A stretch of DNA of 64,000 bases from the NCBI GenBank assembly GCA_035503515.1, contig DATJTJ010000130.1:1-64000 (forward strand). The letters run 5' to 3'. Numbering within the stretch: position 1 is the stretch's first letter; every line of letters begins with the position of its first letter. The notes below the pieces were generated by a model that saw nothing but the letters and a program-made list of their open reading frames with translations, had not been told where the DNA came from and searched no databases. This DNA is from DAIDKA01 sp035503515. Lineage in GTDB: Bacteria > Pseudomonadota > Gammaproteobacteria > Steroidobacterales > Steroidobacteraceae. The position numbers were made by a program, and so were the translations under genes. Positions 43,464-51,213 of this stretch are shown piece after piece.

Positions 43464-43763
43464 ATGACTGAACTTGCGGATACGTTTGACTCGGCTTTTG
43501 CCAAGGCCGTGGACCTTGGCAACCGACTGGCAGACAAGGATAAAGACGCGGACCTGTGGGATATCGCCGATGGGCTCCTGGCCGGGGCCCTGCAGTACTG
43601 GCTGTATTCCCGCCAACCCTGTGGCGATCCCCGTTGCCAGGACTGCATGCCCATCAGCACCGCCGAAGGCCGGATGGCGGAACTGAAGCGCCTCGTGGAC
43701 CAGCTGGCGGCGGAAAGCGAATACTTCCATACACCCACGGACGCGAACGCCGGGCGCGCCTGA
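43464..43763 (+). CDS. Small conserved protein with Cys cluster
   Basis: A 99-residue soluble protein. Helical N-terminal part (LADTFDSAFAKAVDLGNRLA, DKDADLWDIADGLLAGALQY) is followed by a compact CGDPRCQDC cluster with three cysteines, a possible metal-binding knuckle, and then an acidic helix (EGRMAELKRLVDQLAAES). I recognise no named family. The ATG at 43464 begins a frame that ends 14 bases before the ferredoxin reductase gene, so the two may be co-transcribed; a redox or metal link is only a guess from the cysteines and context. Confidence 0.7.
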   Translation: MTELADTFDSAFAKAVDLGNRLADKDKDADLWDIADGLLAGALQYWLYSRQPCGDPRCQDCMPISTAEGRMAELKRLVDQLAAESEYFHTPTDANAGRA

Positions 43764-43777
43764 AGCGCCGCCACCGC

Positions 43778-44836
43778 ATGAATTTGCCTGCGGCCACGCA
43801 ATCCAGGGAGGCTGAGCCCGGCTCGTCGGTGGCCATCATCGGCGCCGGTCCCTGCGGCCTGTTCCAGGTGTTCGAACTCGGGCTGCTGGGGATCCAGGCA
43901 CACGTGTTCGATTCGCTGAAGGTGGTCGGCGGGCAGTGCGCCGAGCTTTACCCCGACAAGCCCATCTACGACATTCCGGCGCTGCCCGTCTGCGGTGCCC
44001 AGGAACTGGTGGACCGGCTGAAGCAGCAGATCCAGCCGTTCAATCCGAAGTTTCATCTCGGCGCCGAGGTCACCTCGCTGTCGCAGGACGCGGCCGGACA
44101 CTTCAGGGTGGGCACGGCCATCGGCACCGAAGTGACGGTCGGTGCGGTGGTGATCGCGGCCGGCCTCGGTGCCTTCCAGCCACGGCGCCTCGGGGTGCCT
44201 GGCGCCGAGGCCTTCGAGGGCGGCCCGATCCAGTACCGGGTGCGCGATGCCCAGCAGCTGGCCGGCAAGCGCATCGTGGTGTTCGGCGGGGGCGACTCCG
44301 CGCTGGACTGGACGGTGGCCCTGGCGCCCGCGGCGCAATCCCTCACCCTGGTACACCGCCGGGAGCATTTCCGGGCGGCGCCCGCGACCGTGGCCCGGAT
44401 GCGGGAACTGCAATCGGCGGGGCGTGTCGAACATCTCGAAGGACTGGCCGAGTCACTGCTGATCGATGACGCCACCCTGCGCGGCGTACGCGTCAAGGGT
44501 AACGACGGCACCGTTCATGATCTGCCCGCCGATCAGGTCCTGGTGTTCTTCGGGCTGCATCCCAAGCTCGGCCCCATCGCCGAGTGGGGACTGGCCCTGG
44601 AACGCAAGGCGCTGGTGGTGGACACCGAGAAGTTCCAGACCAGCATCCCGGGCATTTTCGCGGTGGGTGACATCAATACGTATCCTGGGAAGAAGAAGCT
44701 GATCCTGTCGGGATTCCACGAGGCGGCCCTCGCGGCATTCGGCATCCAGCACCACCTGTTTCCGCAGAAAAAACAATTCCTGCAGTACACGACCACCAGT
44801 CCCATCATGCACCGGCGCCTGGGTGTTCCGGATTAG
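43778..44836 (+). CDS. Ferredoxin-NADP reductase, thioredoxin reductase-like type
   Basis: A 352-residue flavoenzyme that moves electrons between NADPH and ferredoxin or flavodoxin. FAD-binding GxGxxG is in VAIIGAGPCGLFQVFELGLL (about residue 20); GGQCAELYPDKPIYDIPALP is diagnostic for the YumC/Rv-type FNR branch. The NADPH site is in KRIVVFGGGDSALDWTVAL. The second FAD motif is in GIFAVGDINTYPGKKKLILS. The CxxC of true thioredoxin reductases is absent, which supports FNR over TrxR. The tail (IMHRRLGVPD) is typical. No clear Shine-Dalgarno precedes the ATG at 43778. Confidence 0.93.
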   Translation: MNLPAATQSREAEPGSSVAIIGAGPCGLFQVFELGLLGIQAHVFDSLKVVGGQCAELYPDKPIYDIPALPVCGAQELVDRLKQQIQPFNPKFHLGAEVTSLSQDAAGHFRVGTAIGTEVTVGAVVIAAGLGAFQPRRLGVPGAEAFEGGPIQYRVRDAQQLAGKRIVVFGGGDSALDWTVALAPAAQSLTLVHRREHFRAAPATVARMRELQSAGRVEHLEGLAESLLIDDATLRGVRVKGNDGTVHDLPADQVLVFFGLHPKLGPIAEWGLALERKALVVDTEKFQTSIPGIFAVGDINTYPGKKKLILSGFHEAALAAFGIQHHLFPQKKQFLQYTTTSPIMHRRLGVPD

Positions 44837-44939
44837 CCCGCGCTTGCGCAGGCCGCGTGCGCCAGACAGCCGGCTCATGCAAAATACGGTCCCATTGTGC
44901 CCGACCCCCATTGTTCCGTTCCCGTTAAGGAGTTATCCG

Positions 44940-45413
44940 ATGATCCGTAGACACTCTGTTCTGGCCGCGCTGGCGATTGCCGCCGTTTTTTTGGGCGGAG
45001 GCACCCACGCCGCATTCGCAGCCGACAAGGTCTGCAAGCTTGAGATATCCGCCAACGACGCGATGCAGTACGACAAGAAGGAACTGAGTGTTCCCGGGGA
45101 CTGCACCCAGGTTCAGCTGACCCTCACGCACACGGGCAAACTGCCCGCCGCCGCCATGGGCCACAACTGGGTCCTGGTGAAGACCGCCGATGTGACGACC
45201 GTGGCCAATGCCGGCATGAGCGCGGGTCTTGCAAACAATTACCTGACCCCGAACGACCCGCACGTGATCGCTGCGACCAAGATCATCGGCGGTGGCCAGA
45301 GCACCACGGTGACGTTCCCCACGTCGAAACTCACCAAGGGCGGTGACTACACCTACATCTGCACCTTCCCCGGTCACTACGTGATCATGAAGGGCACCTT
45401 CAAGTTCGGCTGA
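44940..45413 (+). CDS. azu: Azurin (blue copper protein)
   Basis: A 157-residue periplasmic electron carrier. The signal peptide (residues 1-28) ends at AAFA. The type 1 copper ligands are all present: H75 (AAMGHNWVL), C141 and H146 (YICTFPGHYV) and the axial M150 (VIMKG). The conserved disulfide pair is C32 and C55. AAGGAG lies just before the ATG at 44940. Azurins pass electrons to cytochrome oxidases, nitrite reductase or peroxidases. No denitrification genes are adjacent, and I see no clear FNR/Anr-type site upstream. Confidence 0.97.
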   Translation: MIRRHSVLAALAIAAVFLGGGTHAAFAADKVCKLEISANDAMQYDKKELSVPGDCTQVQLTLTHTGKLPAAAMGHNWVLVKTADVTTVANAGMSAGLANNYLTPNDPHVIAATKIIGGGQSTTVTFPTSKLTKGGDYTYICTFPGHYVIMKGTFKFG

Positions 45414-45438
45414 TCGCAGCCTCAGGGCAGGTGCGCCG

Positions 45439-46305
45439 GTGGACCAGCGGATTGCTGATCTGATCGCACTCCTGGACCTCGAGATGCTCGAGGTCAACCT
45501 GTTTCGCGGCGAAAGCCGCGACATAGGCAGTCCACAGGTGTTCGGGGGCCAGGTGCTCGGCCAGGCCCTCAACGCCGCCTCGCGCACCGTGACCGGCCGG
45601 ATGGTGCATTCGCTGCACGCCTACTTCCTGCGACGCGGCGACTTCAATGCGCCGATCATCTACCAGGTCGACCGCAGCCGCGACGGTCGCAGTTTTTCCA
45701 ATCGCCGCGTGATCGCGATCCAGCATGGCGAGCAGATCTTCAACATGGCCTGTTCGTTCCAGAGCACCGAGGAGGGTCTGGAGCATCAGGTGGCGATGCC
45801 GCAGGTGCCGCCGCCGGAGCGCCTGACGGACACCTCGCGGGTGGCTCCCGAGCATCTGGAAAAGCTGCCTGAGCGGGTGCGGCGCGTGCTGGCGATACCG
45901 AGGCCGTTCGAGTTCCGTGCGGTGGGGTCACCGGATTCGCGGCGGGGCCCGGGGTCTGCCACCTCGCGACAGGTCTGGTTCCGCGCGGTGGCGCCCGTGC
46001 CCGCCGACCAGACGCTGCAGCGTTGCCTGCTGGCATACGTATCGGATTTCAATCTGCTGGAGACCGCGACACTGCCCCACGGCATCTCGCACCTGAGCGG
46101 CAAGGCGCAGGTCGCCAGCATCGACCACGCCATGTGGTTCCATCGCCCGCTGCGCGTGGACGAGTGGCTGCTGCATGCCGTGGAAAGCCCCAGCGCCTCC
46201 GGTGCCCGGGGGTTCGCGCGCGCCAACGTCTTTGCACGTGATGGGACGCTGGTGGCCAGCACTGCGCAGGAAGGCCTGATACGGCTCACGCAACACAAAG
46301 AATGA
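45439..46305 (+). CDS. tesB: Acyl-CoA thioesterase II
   Basis: A 288-residue cytosolic enzyme that hydrolyses acyl-CoA to free fatty acid and CoA. It has the double-hotdog fold: first hotdog with IGSPQVFGGQVLGQALNAAS and GRMVHSLHAYFLRRGDFNAP; second with LLAYVSDFNLLETATLPHGI and SIDHAMWFHRPLRVDEWLLH. Catalytic Asp (VSDFNLL), and the Gln in the final strand (STAQEGLIRL) are in place. The start is GTG at 45439, preceded by AGGGCAGG. It overlaps the CpcT/CpeT-like gene in an ATGA. Confidence 0.95.
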   Translation: MDQRIADLIALLDLEMLEVNLFRGESRDIGSPQVFGGQVLGQALNAASRTVTGRMVHSLHAYFLRRGDFNAPIIYQVDRSRDGRSFSNRRVIAIQHGEQIFNMACSFQSTEEGLEHQVAMPQVPPPERLTDTSRVAPEHLEKLPERVRRVLAIPRPFEFRAVGSPDSRRGPGSATSRQVWFRAVAPVPADQTLQRCLLAYVSDFNLLETATLPHGISHLSGKAQVASIDHAMWFHRPLRVDEWLLHAVESPSASGARGFARANVFARDGTLVASTAQEGLIRLTQHKE

Positions 46306-47318
46306 GCCGTGGCCGCGCATGCGCCGCACTGGGCGCATGCCTGGGGCTGTGGCTGACCTTGAACCGGCCTGCGGCCGCCGCCGCCGAAATCACGCCCGAA
46401 ATCGCCGAACTGGTGCGGTTGTGGTCCGGCGTCCACGACACCGCGCTGCAGGTGATCCTGGACAGTCATACACCGCAGGTCGCGGCGCAGGATGCGACGC
46501 GCCTGCGCACGGTGATCGAACCCGTCGATCTGCCGTGGCTCGGGCCTGCGGTGCTGTACCTGGAGGAGAGTCTGCACGACGTACCGGGGGCGCCGCGTCG
46601 CCAGGTGCTGCTGAGGCTTTCCCTTGATTCGCAGCTGCGGACCGCGCGCATCCGCATCCGTCAGTACACCTTCAGTGCGCCCGCCCAGTGGCGCGGCCTG
46701 TACGCCGATCACGCGGCGCAACTGGCGCTGCGTCGCTCGGACATCGACACCATGGCCGGGTGTGACCTGCTGTTGAGCCGCGCCGGCGATGAGTTCCACG
46801 GCGGAACACTGGGTCGCGGTTGCGTCTCGCCACCCGCGGCGCCGCAGCGCTACGTGGACTATCGTCTGCAGGTCGGCGCCGGAGTGTACTGGTTTCGCAC
46901 CCGGCAGTTCCGGTTCCAGGATGACGCGCTGGTCCAGGAAAGCGCCGGTTACGACTGGCCGGAACTGCACCTGGCGCGCCTCTACAGCTGCCGGATCCGC
47001 TGGTCGGCGACGGGCCGCCCTGCGGACCTGTCGCCGCTGCTGAGCCTGGATATTGCCGATCACGGCGGCCGCGCGGATTTTTCCTTGCCCGACGGCCGCA
47101 GGCTGCGGCTGACCCTGCACGGTGACGACTGGCCCTTCGATGCCAGCAACAACGCACTCATCCTGATCCTGCAGGATCTGGCGGCCGGGGGTGAGACGGT
47201 GCGCAGCTGGACGGCCGCGGATGCATTGCAGATCGTGGCGTCCATGAAGTCCATGGACGCCCGCTGCGGTCCTATCGTACCGCCAGCGATGCCAGCGCCT
47301 GCAGCAATGTGGCGTTGA
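46302..47318 (+). CDS. Secreted CpcT/CpeT-family (DUF1001) protein
   Basis: A 338-residue predicted periplasmic protein. A signal peptide covers the first 27 residues (ending at PAAAAA). The body matches the CpcT/CpeT chromophore-lyase fold: ITPEIAELVRLWSGVHDTAL, PWLGPAVLYLEESLHDVPGA, RIRQYTFSAPAQWRGLY, DIDTMAGCDLLLSRAGDEFH, GTLGRGC and VDYRLQVGAGVYWFRTRQFR. In cyanobacteria such proteins attach bilins to phycobiliproteins. In non-phototrophs the role is unknown, although the beta-barrel may bind lipids or tetrapyrroles. The C-terminus overlaps the convergent gene by 47 bases. Confidence 0.7.
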   Translation: MSRGRACAALGACLGLWLTLNRPAAAAAEITPEIAELVRLWSGVHDTALQVILDSHTPQVAAQDATRLRTVIEPVDLPWLGPAVLYLEESLHDVPGAPRRQVLLRLSLDSQLRTARIRIRQYTFSAPAQWRGLYADHAAQLALRRSDIDTMAGCDLLLSRAGDEFHGGTLGRGCVSPPAAPQRYVDYRLQVGAGVYWFRTRQFRFQDDALVQESAGYDWPELHLARLYSCRIRWSATGRPADLSPLLSLDIADHGGRADFSLPDGRRLRLTLHGDDWPFDASNNALILILQDLAAGGETVRSWTAADALQIVASMKSMDARCGPIVPPAMPAPAAMWR

Positions 47319-48168
47319 ACCGCTGCGCGTCGTCCAGCATCGCGAAGCTGTCATCACCGTCGAGACTGATGACCCGCAGCCGGCCTGCAGCGCGCTGCAG
47401 CCGGCCGACGTCGGCAGCGCCCTCCTGGTCGGAATCGATGACGATGATGGGTGCCTTCACCGCGGGCAGGACCGCGCCGTAGTCCAGGCGGTTCAGGTCC
47501 GCCAGTTCGGCGAGGGCCCGGTCCGCGGGCGTGCGGGCCATGAGATCCGCTACCCGGCGAACGAGTGCGGGATCGGCCGCGGCATGAAACAGCGTACCGC
47601 TGACGAAACTGCGCACGGTACCCGCGAAATCGGCACGGAAGGGCTGCAGCTCGCGATCCAGCCTGGACGGCGACGGCGCACTCAACCCCAGGGTGCGGAA
47701 GGTCTCGACGCCGATGATGCCCAGGAGGCGGGCGCCGATCAGGGGCGCGCTCTGCAGCGCCACCGGTCCGCCCAGGCCGTCGCCGACCAGGACGATGCGG
47801 GCATTCGGCAGCTGCGCGACGACGGCAGCCACGTCCTCGGCAAAATGCGGCAGTGTCCACGCCTGGCGTTCCGCGCCCGAGGCGCCCTGACCGGCCAGAT
47901 CCAGCGTAATGACGCTGTAGAGCGGCGTCAGTGCCGGCAGCTGCGCGCGCCAGATGCTCGAATCGGCCGCCCAGCCATGGATCAGCACGACGGCCGTCGG
48001 ACCGCGTCCGTACCGGTGCCAGGCGATCCGCACGCCATCGGCGGACGGCGTGAACCGGGTGGCGGCGACGGGTGCGCTCGCCGGCGCCTGCGGGGGCTGG
48101 TGGCGCGATCCGCAGGCCGTGAGCACGGCCAGCGCGGCGCCGAGGAACACGCGTCCGGAAGATGTCAC
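47272..48168 (-). CDS. Alpha/beta-hydrolase-fold lipoprotein lacking catalytic Ser and His
   Basis: A 298-residue envelope protein. A lipobox (LAVLTAC, Cys at residue 19) precedes an alpha/beta-hydrolase domain with oxyanion segment AVVLIHGWAADSSIWRAQLP and LYSVITLDLAGQGASGAE. The nucleophile elbow, normally GHSLGG, reads GDGLGG (residues 129-134), so the serine is glycine. The position of the catalytic histidine, normally GxGHxxMLE, reads GDDSFAMLDD, so His is also lost. The fold is retained but hydrolysis by the usual mechanism is not possible. A binding or scaffolding role in the envelope is likely. Start GTG at 48168. Confidence 0.85.
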   Translation of the reverse strand: MTSSGRVFLGAALAVLTACGSRHQPPQAPASAPVAATRFTPSADGVRIAWHRYGRGPTAVVLIHGWAADSSIWRAQLPALTPLYSVITLDLAGQGASGAERQAWTLPHFAEDVAAVVAQLPNARIVLVGDGLGGPVALQSAPLIGARLLGIIGVETFRTLGLSAPSPSRLDRELQPFRADFAGTVRSFVSGTLFHAAADPALVRRVADLMARTPADRALAELADLNRLDYGAVLPAVKAPIIVIDSDQEGAADVGRLQRAAGRLRVISLDGDDSFAMLDDAQRFNATLLQALASLAVR

Positions 48169-48178
48169 CGCCGGGCTC

Positions 48179-49612
48179 TCAGCCGGTCCTGAGGACTTTG
48201 CCGGGGTTCATGATGCCGTTGGGGTCGAAGGCGCGCTTGATGGCGCGCATCAGATCCAGCTCGACCGGTGGGGCGTAGCGCTCCAGCTCCCCGACCTTCA
48301 GCTGCCCGATGCCGTGCTCGGCACTGAAGCTGCCACCGTACTCGCGCACCAGGTCATGGATGACCCGTTGCACATCGGCGGACCGCGCCAGGAACTGTTC
48401 CGGCGTGTACAGCGGATCCTGGTTCAGATTGAAGTGCAGGTTGCCGTCGCCGACATGACCGTAGGCGATGAGCCGCCCCTCCGGCACGTGTGCCGAAAGC
48501 CAGCCGGCCGCCTGGGTCACGAACTGCGGCAGGGCCGCGACCGGCACGGAGATGTCATGCTTGATGCTGGCGCCATCCAGGCGCTGCGCCCGCGGGATGT
48601 TCTCGCGCAGGAACCAGAAGCTTTGCGCCTCGCGCCCGCTTTGCGCGATGACGGCATCGCGTACCAGACCGGCTTCGTGTGCGCCGGCGAGGACTTCCTC
48701 GAGAACGGCATCCAGCGCTTCGCCGGCGCGCGGCGAGGTCAGCTCGCACAGCACGTACCAGTCGTACTGCCCCGGTAGCGGATCCACGGCGGGCGTGACG
48801 TGCCGCACCGTCAGGTCCACCGCCAGCCGCGGAATCAGCTCAAACGAGCTGACCCGATCCCCGCTGTGGGTGCGCAGCCGGCTGAGCAGCTCCACCGCCG
48901 CTCGGACGTCCGCCACTGCCACGAATGCCGTGGCGCTACTGCGCACCGCGGGAAACAGCTTCAGGGTGGCCGCCGTGATGATGCCGAGCGTGCCTTCGGC
49001 CCCGAGGAACAGGGATTTCACGTCGTAGCCGGTATTGTCCTTGCGCAGGCTCGTCAGGCTGTCGAGCATCCGCCCGTCCGGCAAGACCACCTCCAGCCCC
49101 AGCACCAGCTCGCGCATCATGCCGTAGCGCAGGACATTGGTGCCGCCGGCGTTCGTCGACAGATTGCCGCCGATCTGGCAGCTGCCCTCGGAACCCAGGC
49201 TCAGGGGAAAGAAACGCTCGGCCTGCGCCGCGGCCCGCTGCACCTCGGCCAGCACGCAGCCGGCTTCGCAGGTCAGGGAGTAGTTCAGGGGATCGACGCT
49301 GCGCACCCTGTTCAGCCGCGCCAGCGAGACGATCACCTGGTGTCCCGACGGATCGGGCGTGGCCCCGCCGCAATACGAGGTATTGCCCCCCTGGGGTACG
49401 ACGCCGATGCGGTGGGCGTTGCAGAAGGCGAGGGTGGCGGCGACCTGCTCGACCGAGCGCGGCAGGATCAGTGCGGCGGCGTTGCCGTGGTACAGGCCGC
49501 GATGGTCGACGAGCCGGGGGCCGAGATCGCCGGGCGCGGTGCGAACGCAGTCGGCGCCGAGAAGGAGGGTAAGTTGCGCGACCGCCTGGCCGCTAGCAGC
49601 CGGCTGCCTCAC
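48179..49612 (-). CDS. FAD-linked 2-hydroxy-acid dehydrogenase (D-lactate / D-2-hydroxyglutarate type)
   Basis: A 477-residue flavoprotein of the GlcD/DLD/D2HGDH family. The FAD-binding PCMH domain has ALILPRSVEQVAATLAFCNA, VVPQGGNTSYCGGATPD, LGSEGSCQIGGNLSTNAGGT and LRKDNTGYDVKSLFLGAEGT. The C-terminal substrate and metal domain has the HVGDGNLHFN motif in LIAYGHVGDGNLHFNLNQDP and the end SAEHGIGQLKV. No Fe-S extension is present, so electrons probably pass to a quinone or an electron-transfer flavoprotein. The start is GTG at 49612, overlapping the stop of the acidic DUF6763 gene (GTGA). Confidence 0.92.
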   Translation of the reverse strand: MRQPAASGQAVAQLTLLLGADCVRTAPGDLGPRLVDHRGLYHGNAAALILPRSVEQVAATLAFCNAHRIGVVPQGGNTSYCGGATPDPSGHQVIVSLARLNRVRSVDPLNYSLTCEAGCVLAEVQRAAAQAERFFPLSLGSEGSCQIGGNLSTNAGGTNVLRYGMMRELVLGLEVVLPDGRMLDSLTSLRKDNTGYDVKSLFLGAEGTLGIITAATLKLFPAVRSSATAFVAVADVRAAVELLSRLRTHSGDRVSSFELIPRLAVDLTVRHVTPAVDPLPGQYDWYVLCELTSPRAGEALDAVLEEVLAGAHEAGLVRDAVIAQSGREAQSFWFLRENIPRAQRLDGASIKHDISVPVAALPQFVTQAAGWLSAHVPEGRLIAYGHVGDGNLHFNLNQDPLYTPEQFLARSADVQRVIHDLVREYGGSFSAEHGIGQLKVGELERYAPPVELDLMRAIKRAFDPNGIMNPGKVLRTG

Positions 49613-49929
49613 TCGTCCTCGTCTTCATCCTCATCCCAATCGTCATCCTCGTCTTCGTCCTCGTCCCAGTCGTCGTCCTCGTCCTCTTCGTCTTCCTCGT
49701 CCTCGTCCTCATCCTCGTCTTCGTCGGACTCGGACCAGCCTTCCGGTGCCGTGGTCTTCTCCAGGTCCATTTCATGCCAGGCTTCGATGTCGATCTCCTC
49801 GATGTCCCCATCGACATACTCGATCTCGACGAGTTCGGAGTCTTCGTCCACCGACAGCACGCGGAAGGACTCCTCTTCTTCCACGTTCTCGTACCACTGG
49901 CCGGCCGCCGGTTCGTAATCTCTGCTCAC
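49609..49929 (-). CDS. DUF6763-like protein with hyper-acidic tail
   Basis: A 106-residue soluble protein. The N-terminal half (EPAAGQWYENVEEEESFRVL, then VEIEYVDGDIEEIDIEAWHE, MDLEKTTAPEGW) matches DUF6763, a small beta-rich domain common in gammaproteobacteria and of unknown function. The last 40 residues are almost entirely Asp and Glu with two DDDW units, a composition typical of disordered nucleic-acid-mimic or metal-buffering tails. The encoding DNA is a run of GAC/GAG-like triplets and is slippage-prone. The start is GTG at 49929, preceded by GAGGA eight bases upstream. Confidence 0.85.
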   Translation of the reverse strand: MSRDYEPAAGQWYENVEEEESFRVLSVDEDSELVEIEYVDGDIEEIDIEAWHEMDLEKTTAPEGWSESDEDEDEDEDEEDEEDEDDDWDEDEDEDDDWDEDEDEDE

Positions 49930-50052
49930 CGTTTGGTCCTCGAGGGCTCAACTGTTGAAGGCGGGCGCCAGTTTAAGGGGGGATTGTTGCAGGTGGCAAC
50001 GATCACCGGCACCGATTCGCCGGCCCGCCGCCGATCCCGTATAGTTTTTACC

Positions 50053-51213
50053 ATGAGCACCGCCGTTCAGACTCTCGCGTCGCCATTGCTTTCGGCACGG
50101 CGCATCGTCGTCAAGGTCGGGTCCGCCCTGCTGGTGCAGCAGGACACCGGCCAGCTGCACCGCGAGTGGCTGACCGGACTGATCCAGGATCTGATGCGCC
50201 TGCGCGCACGCGGCCAGCAGGTCATCCTGGTGTCCTCGGGGGCCATTGCACTGGGCCGACGTGAGCTGGGGCTTGCCCCGGGGCCGCTGCGGCTGGATGA
50301 GAGCCAGGCGGCGGCCGCCGTGGGCCAGATCCGACTGGCCCATGCCTACAAGGAACTGCTGGGCGAGCATGGGGTGACGGTGGCACAGGTGCTGTTGACG
50401 CTGGAGGACAGCGAGCAGCGACGCCGGTACCTCAATGCCCGGGCCACTCTGGAGTCCCTGCTGGCGTTGGGGGCGCTGCCGGTGATCAATGAAAACGACA
50501 CCGTCGCCACCGCCGAGATCCGCTATGGCGACAACGACCGGCTCGGCGCCCGCGTGGCGCAGATGGCCGGCGCCGACTGCCTGGTGCTGCTCTCGGATGT
50601 CGAGGGCCTCTTCAGTGCCGATCCGAACCGCCATTCCGACGCGCGCTTCATCGAGAGGGTCACGGCGCTGACGCCGGAAATCGAGGCCATGGCCGGCCGG
50701 TCCGCCTCCGCCGTGGGCTCCGGTGGCATGACGACGAAGCTCCTGGCCGCCCGGATCGCCGTCGCCGCGGGGTGTCATATGTGCATTGCGGCGGGCCACC
50801 ATGCCCACCCCGTCCGTCGGCTCGAGGAGGGGGCGCGCTGTACCTGGTTCGTCCCCAGCGATACGCCGGTGGCGGCACGCAAGCAGTGGATCGCGGGAAC
50901 GCTGCGCCCGGCCGGAGCCCTGGGCGTCGATGCCGGCGCGCTCAAGGCGCTCAGTGCCGGCAAGAGCCTGCTGCCCGCCGGCGTGGTGCGGCTGACGGGA
51001 CGCTTCGACCGAGGGGATACCGTCAGCATCCTGGCCCCCGACGGCACCGAGGTGGCGCGCGGCATCAGTGCCTACTCGGACAGCGACGTGACCCGCATCA
51101 TGGGTCGCAGATCGGCCGAAATCGAAGGCATTCTGGGCTACCGCAGCGGCGATGCGCTGGTGCACCGGGACGATCTGGTGATGCTGCGCAAGGAGATGGC
51201 ATGTCTGACCTGA
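50053..51213 (+). CDS. proB: Glutamate 5-kinase
   Basis: A 386-residue cytosolic enzyme that phosphorylates glutamate, the first committed step of proline synthesis. The amino-acid kinase domain has RRIVVKVGSALLV, VILVSSGAIALGRRELG, LPVINENDTVATAEIRYGDN and the nucleotide segment SAVGSGGMTTKLLAARIAVA. A C-terminal PUA domain (from about residue 285) has LPAGVVRLTGRFDRGDTVSI and ISAYSDSDVTRIMGRRSAEI. Feedback inhibition by proline is usual in this type. The ATG at 50053 follows a weak site. The end overlaps proA by 13 bases. Confidence 0.97.
   Translation: MSTAVQTLASPLLSARRIVVKVGSALLVQQDTGQLHREWLTGLIQDLMRLRARGQQVILVSSGAIALGRRELGLAPGPLRLDESQAAAAVGQIRLAHAYKELLGEHGVTVAQVLLTLEDSEQRRRYLNARATLESLLALGALPVINENDTVATAEIRYGDNDRLGARVAQMAGADCLVLLSDVEGLFSADPNRHSDARFIERVTALTPEIEAMAGRSASAVGSGGMTTKLLAARIAVAAGCHMCIAAGHHAHPVRRLEEGARCTWFVPSDTPVAARKQWIAGTLRPAGALGVDAGALKALSAGKSLLPAGVVRLTGRFDRGDTVSILAPDGTEVARGISAYSDSDVTRIMGRRSAEIEGILGYRSGDALVHRDDLVMLRKEMACLT

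Noticed and set aside
43778..44836. Thioredoxin reductase
   Set aside because: The redox CxxC is missing and GGQCAELYPDKPIYDIPA is typical of thioredoxin reductase-like ferredoxin-NADP reductases.
44836..44940. FNR/Anr box upstream of azurin
   Set aside because: No TTGAT-N4-ATCAA-like palindrome can be found; the TTGCGC sequence lacks a partner half-site.
49615..49735. Tandem triplet-like repeat resembling a repeat array
   Set aside because: It encodes the Asp/Glu tail of the DUF6763 protein; there are no spacers and no CRISPR-type repeats.
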